Shown here: positions 7,602-8,875 of the stretch, piece after piece
Layout of the letters: every line of letters starts with the position of its first letter
Position numbering within the stretch: position 1 is the stretch's first letter
Source: Methanothrix sp.
Lineage (GTDB): Archaea > Halobacteriota > Methanosarcinia > Methanotrichales > Methanotrichaceae
Assembly (NCBI GenBank): GCA_011391755.1
Contig: JAABPZ010000047.1
Coordinates: 1-8,875 of the forward strand
Direction: 5' to 3'
DNA: 8,875 nt
Made by a program: the position numbers and the translations under genes
Notes under the pieces: model-generated
What the model was told of the DNA's origin: nothing
What the model saw: only the letters and a program-made list of their open reading frames with translations
Database searches by the model: none

Positions 7602-7777
7602 CTTGTAGGACCAAATATCACAGATCTTTCTTTCACCAAGGTGTACCATTCGCGCTAACTCTTCTACTTTCTCTTGGATTGCCTTGTAAGATCTTATCTT
7701 ATCTACCATCCATAATCTTTCTTAGTGGATTAATACCCATTACCCGAAAAGCCAAGGTTTATTTTCCCCCTGACAAA
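7602..7777. other. AT-rich patch between the truncated restriction gene and the HemK2-like gene
   Basis: Base composition changes sharply at the point where homology to the restriction enzyme ends. The patch holds no recognised gene. On the minus strand a 40-codon frame (7587-7709) has a coding-like amino-acid pattern. The octamer GCCTTGTA occurs at 7600-7607 and 7681-7688, exactly 81 bases apart. Near the right end, TTAATA (7730-7735) and TTTATTTT (7758-7765) are possible TATA elements for the downstream gene. Confidence 0.5.
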
Positions 7778-8392
7778 ATGAGTACGCCATCAATGACCTC
7801 CACTGCCCCAATCAATAATGAAGAAGTCTACCAGCCTGCCGAGGATACCTACCTCCTCCTCAGAGCCGCAAAATCCGAGGCCAGACCAGAGACCCTGGCC
7901 CTGGAGATCGGATGCGGCAGCGGCTTTATTTCCCAGGAGCTGGGGCCAAAGGTGGCCCGCCTCCTGGCCACGGACATAAATCCCCATGCCGTCCGGGCGG
8001 CCAAGGCCAGGGGAATCGAGGTCATAAGAGCGGATCTGTTGCGGGGAATCAAAGGAAAATTCGACTTGATACTCTTCAACGCACCATATCTGCCTACCGA
8101 GCCGGCGGAGAGGACAGGTCAATGGATAGACTACGCCCTGGACGGGGGCGAGAACGGCCGGCAGACGGTGGATCGATTTATTGAAGATTTGGCTCTGCAT
8201 CTGCGGCCTGGTGGTAGAGCACTGCTGCTCATATCCAGCCTGACCGGGCTCGCCGAGGTGCAAAGAACGGCAGCATCTGCCGGGCTAACCGCCGAGGTGG
8301 TGGCCGACGAAGGGTGCTTTTTCGAGCGGCTTTACGTTCTCCGGCTGGGAACCATATATTCTTCTTCCGGATCTGGCTCCGGAGCAACATAG
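7778..8392 (+). CDS. HemK2/PrmC-like class I methyltransferase (probable archaeal release factor aRF1 glutamine methylase)
   Basis: This 204-residue protein has the layout of archaeal/eukaryotic HemK2 (Mtq2/N6AMT1), which methylates the glutamine of the GGQ motif in the class I release factor. Visible motifs are YQPAEDTYLLL (18-28, the family's N-terminal signature), ALEIGCGSGFIS (41-52, AdoMet motif I), ATDINPHAV (64-72), FNAPYLP (100-106, motif IV) and DGGENGR. Motif IV reads NAPY where NPPY is usual. The start is uncertain. ATG 7778 and ATG 7793 are both possible, neither has a Shine-Dalgarno site, and the family signature begins after both. The frame is open further upstream into the restriction-gene remnant, but that part is not homologous. 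After FFERLYVLRL, where such proteins normally end, it runs on for about 14 Ser/Gly-rich residues that overlap the convergent GTPase gene. Confidence 0.87.
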   Translation: MSTPSMTSTAPINNEEVYQPAEDTYLLLRAAKSEARPETLALEIGCGSGFISQELGPKVARLLATDINPHAVRAAKARGIEVIRADLLRGIKGKFDLILFNAPYLPTEPAERTGQWIDYALDGGENGRQTVDRFIEDLALHLRPGGRALLLISSLTGLAEVQRTAASAGLTAEVVADEGCFFERLYVLRLGTIYSSSGSGSGAT

Positions 8393-8875
8393 GGCGGCAT
8401 GGCATCAAGCAGGCAGACAAGCTTATCCAGCACCTCATTTACACCCTGACCTGTCTCGGTGGACATGTGCAGCATATCTTTATCTGCTCCAAATCTCAAA
8501 ATGTCTGCCTTATTGGCCACCACCAGAACAGGCAGCGTTAGCCAGTTCTTGAGATCATCGGCCAGAGAAAGCTGCGAATCGATAAGATAGCCGCAGTGCT
8601 CACTGGGGTCCAGGATAAAGAGAACGACTCCCTGCAGATGGCTCAAGGCGGCTACAGTCTGCCGCTCAATCTCATTTCTCTCCTCCATGGGCCGGTCAAG
8701 CAGTCCCGGCGTATCCACGACCTGATACTTTTGATCGCCCCGCATGAAGTGGCCTACAAAGATGCCCCGCGTGGTGAATGGATACATGGCGATCTCGGGC
8801 CGCGCTCCAGTGACTCGCACAATGAAGCTTGACTTGCCCACATTGGGGTAGCCGGCGATGAGAATGGTCGGCACC
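8332..8875 (-). CDS. NOG1-family GTPase, C-terminal part (5' end outside window)
   Basis: The 181 visible codons hold the whole GTP-binding domain: GYPNVGKSS (G1, residues 8-16 from the GTG at 8874), FTTRGIFVGH (switch I with the G2 Thr), VVDTPGLLDRP (G3, 52-62), NKAD (G4, 121-124) and STETGQG (G5 region, 138-144). The sequence YPFTTRGIFVGH and PMEERNEIE identifies the NOG1 (OBG-related) family, which assists large ribosomal subunit assembly. Archaeal NOG1 has an N-terminal helical domain of roughly 150 residues before G1. The GTG at the right edge is therefore an internal codon, and the gene continues beyond the window. The protein ends soon after the G domain with an acidic and proline-rich tail (APEPDPEEEY), without the long C-terminal extension of eukaryotic NOG1. 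Its last 61 bases overlap the end of the HemK2-like gene on the other strand. Confidence 0.92.
   Translation of the reverse strand, partial: VPTILIAGYPNVGKSSFIVRVTGARPEIAMYPFTTRGIFVGHFMRGDQKYQVVDTPGLLDRPMEERNEIERQTVAALSHLQGVVLFILDPSEHCGYLIDSQLSLADDLKNWLTLPVLVVANKADILRFGADKDMLHMSTETGQGVNEVLDKLVCLLDAMPPYVAPEPDPEEEYMVPSRRT

Overview
The window most likely comes from a cytochrome-containing methanogen of the Methanosarcinales, probably Methanothrix (Methanosaeta) or a relative. The evidence is a complete hdrE-hdrD pair (membrane-bound heterodisulfide reductase, the b-type cytochrome form), an archaeal NOG1-type GTPase, a HemK2-type release-factor methyltransferase, archaeal TATA-like elements, and Shine-Dalgarno sites of the GGAGG/GAGGTGAT type. 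The genus is an inference from HdrDE and moderate GC content; the gene families themselves are clear.

Layout, left to right. (1) 1-341: the AT-rich 3' end of an IS630-type transposase, cut by the window edge. It is followed by a short non-coding stretch with CTTCGCGN tandem repeats and hairpins. (2) 492-2832, minus strand: threonine synthase followed by a stand-alone core-MetE-type methyltransferase. The 13-base gap between them carries the Shine-Dalgarno site of the second gene, so this is a two-gene operon of the aspartate/homoserine family. (3) 2833-3394: a 562-base divergent intergenic region with candidate promoters and potentially competing RNA stems. (4) 3395-5520, plus strand: hdrE-hdrD, closed by a hairpin and T-tract terminator. 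(5) 5614-7601: a decayed type IIG (Eco57I-like) restriction-modification gene with an in-frame TAG, a one-base frameshift in front of methyltransferase motif I, and loss of its 3' half. (6) 7602-7777: an AT-rich foreign-looking patch at the truncation point. (7) 7778-8392, plus: HemK2-like methyltransferase. (8) 8332-8875, minus: the C-terminal part of a NOG1 GTPase, overlapping the previous gene tail to tail by 61 bases and running off the right edge.

Functionally, HdrDE reduces the CoM-S-S-CoB heterodisulfide with electrons from the membrane pool at the end of methanogenesis. ThrC and the MetE-like protein belong to threonine and (probably) methionine synthesis. HemK2 and NOG1 serve translation termination and ribosome assembly. 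The restriction gene and transposase are mobile or defence debris between housekeeping genes. I see no convincing new multi-gene system. The points most worth a second look are the HxH zinc site of the MetE-like protein, the thrC-metE-like coupling, the structured thrC/hdrE intergenic region, the decaying restriction gene, and the coding overlap of hemK2 with the GTPase gene.
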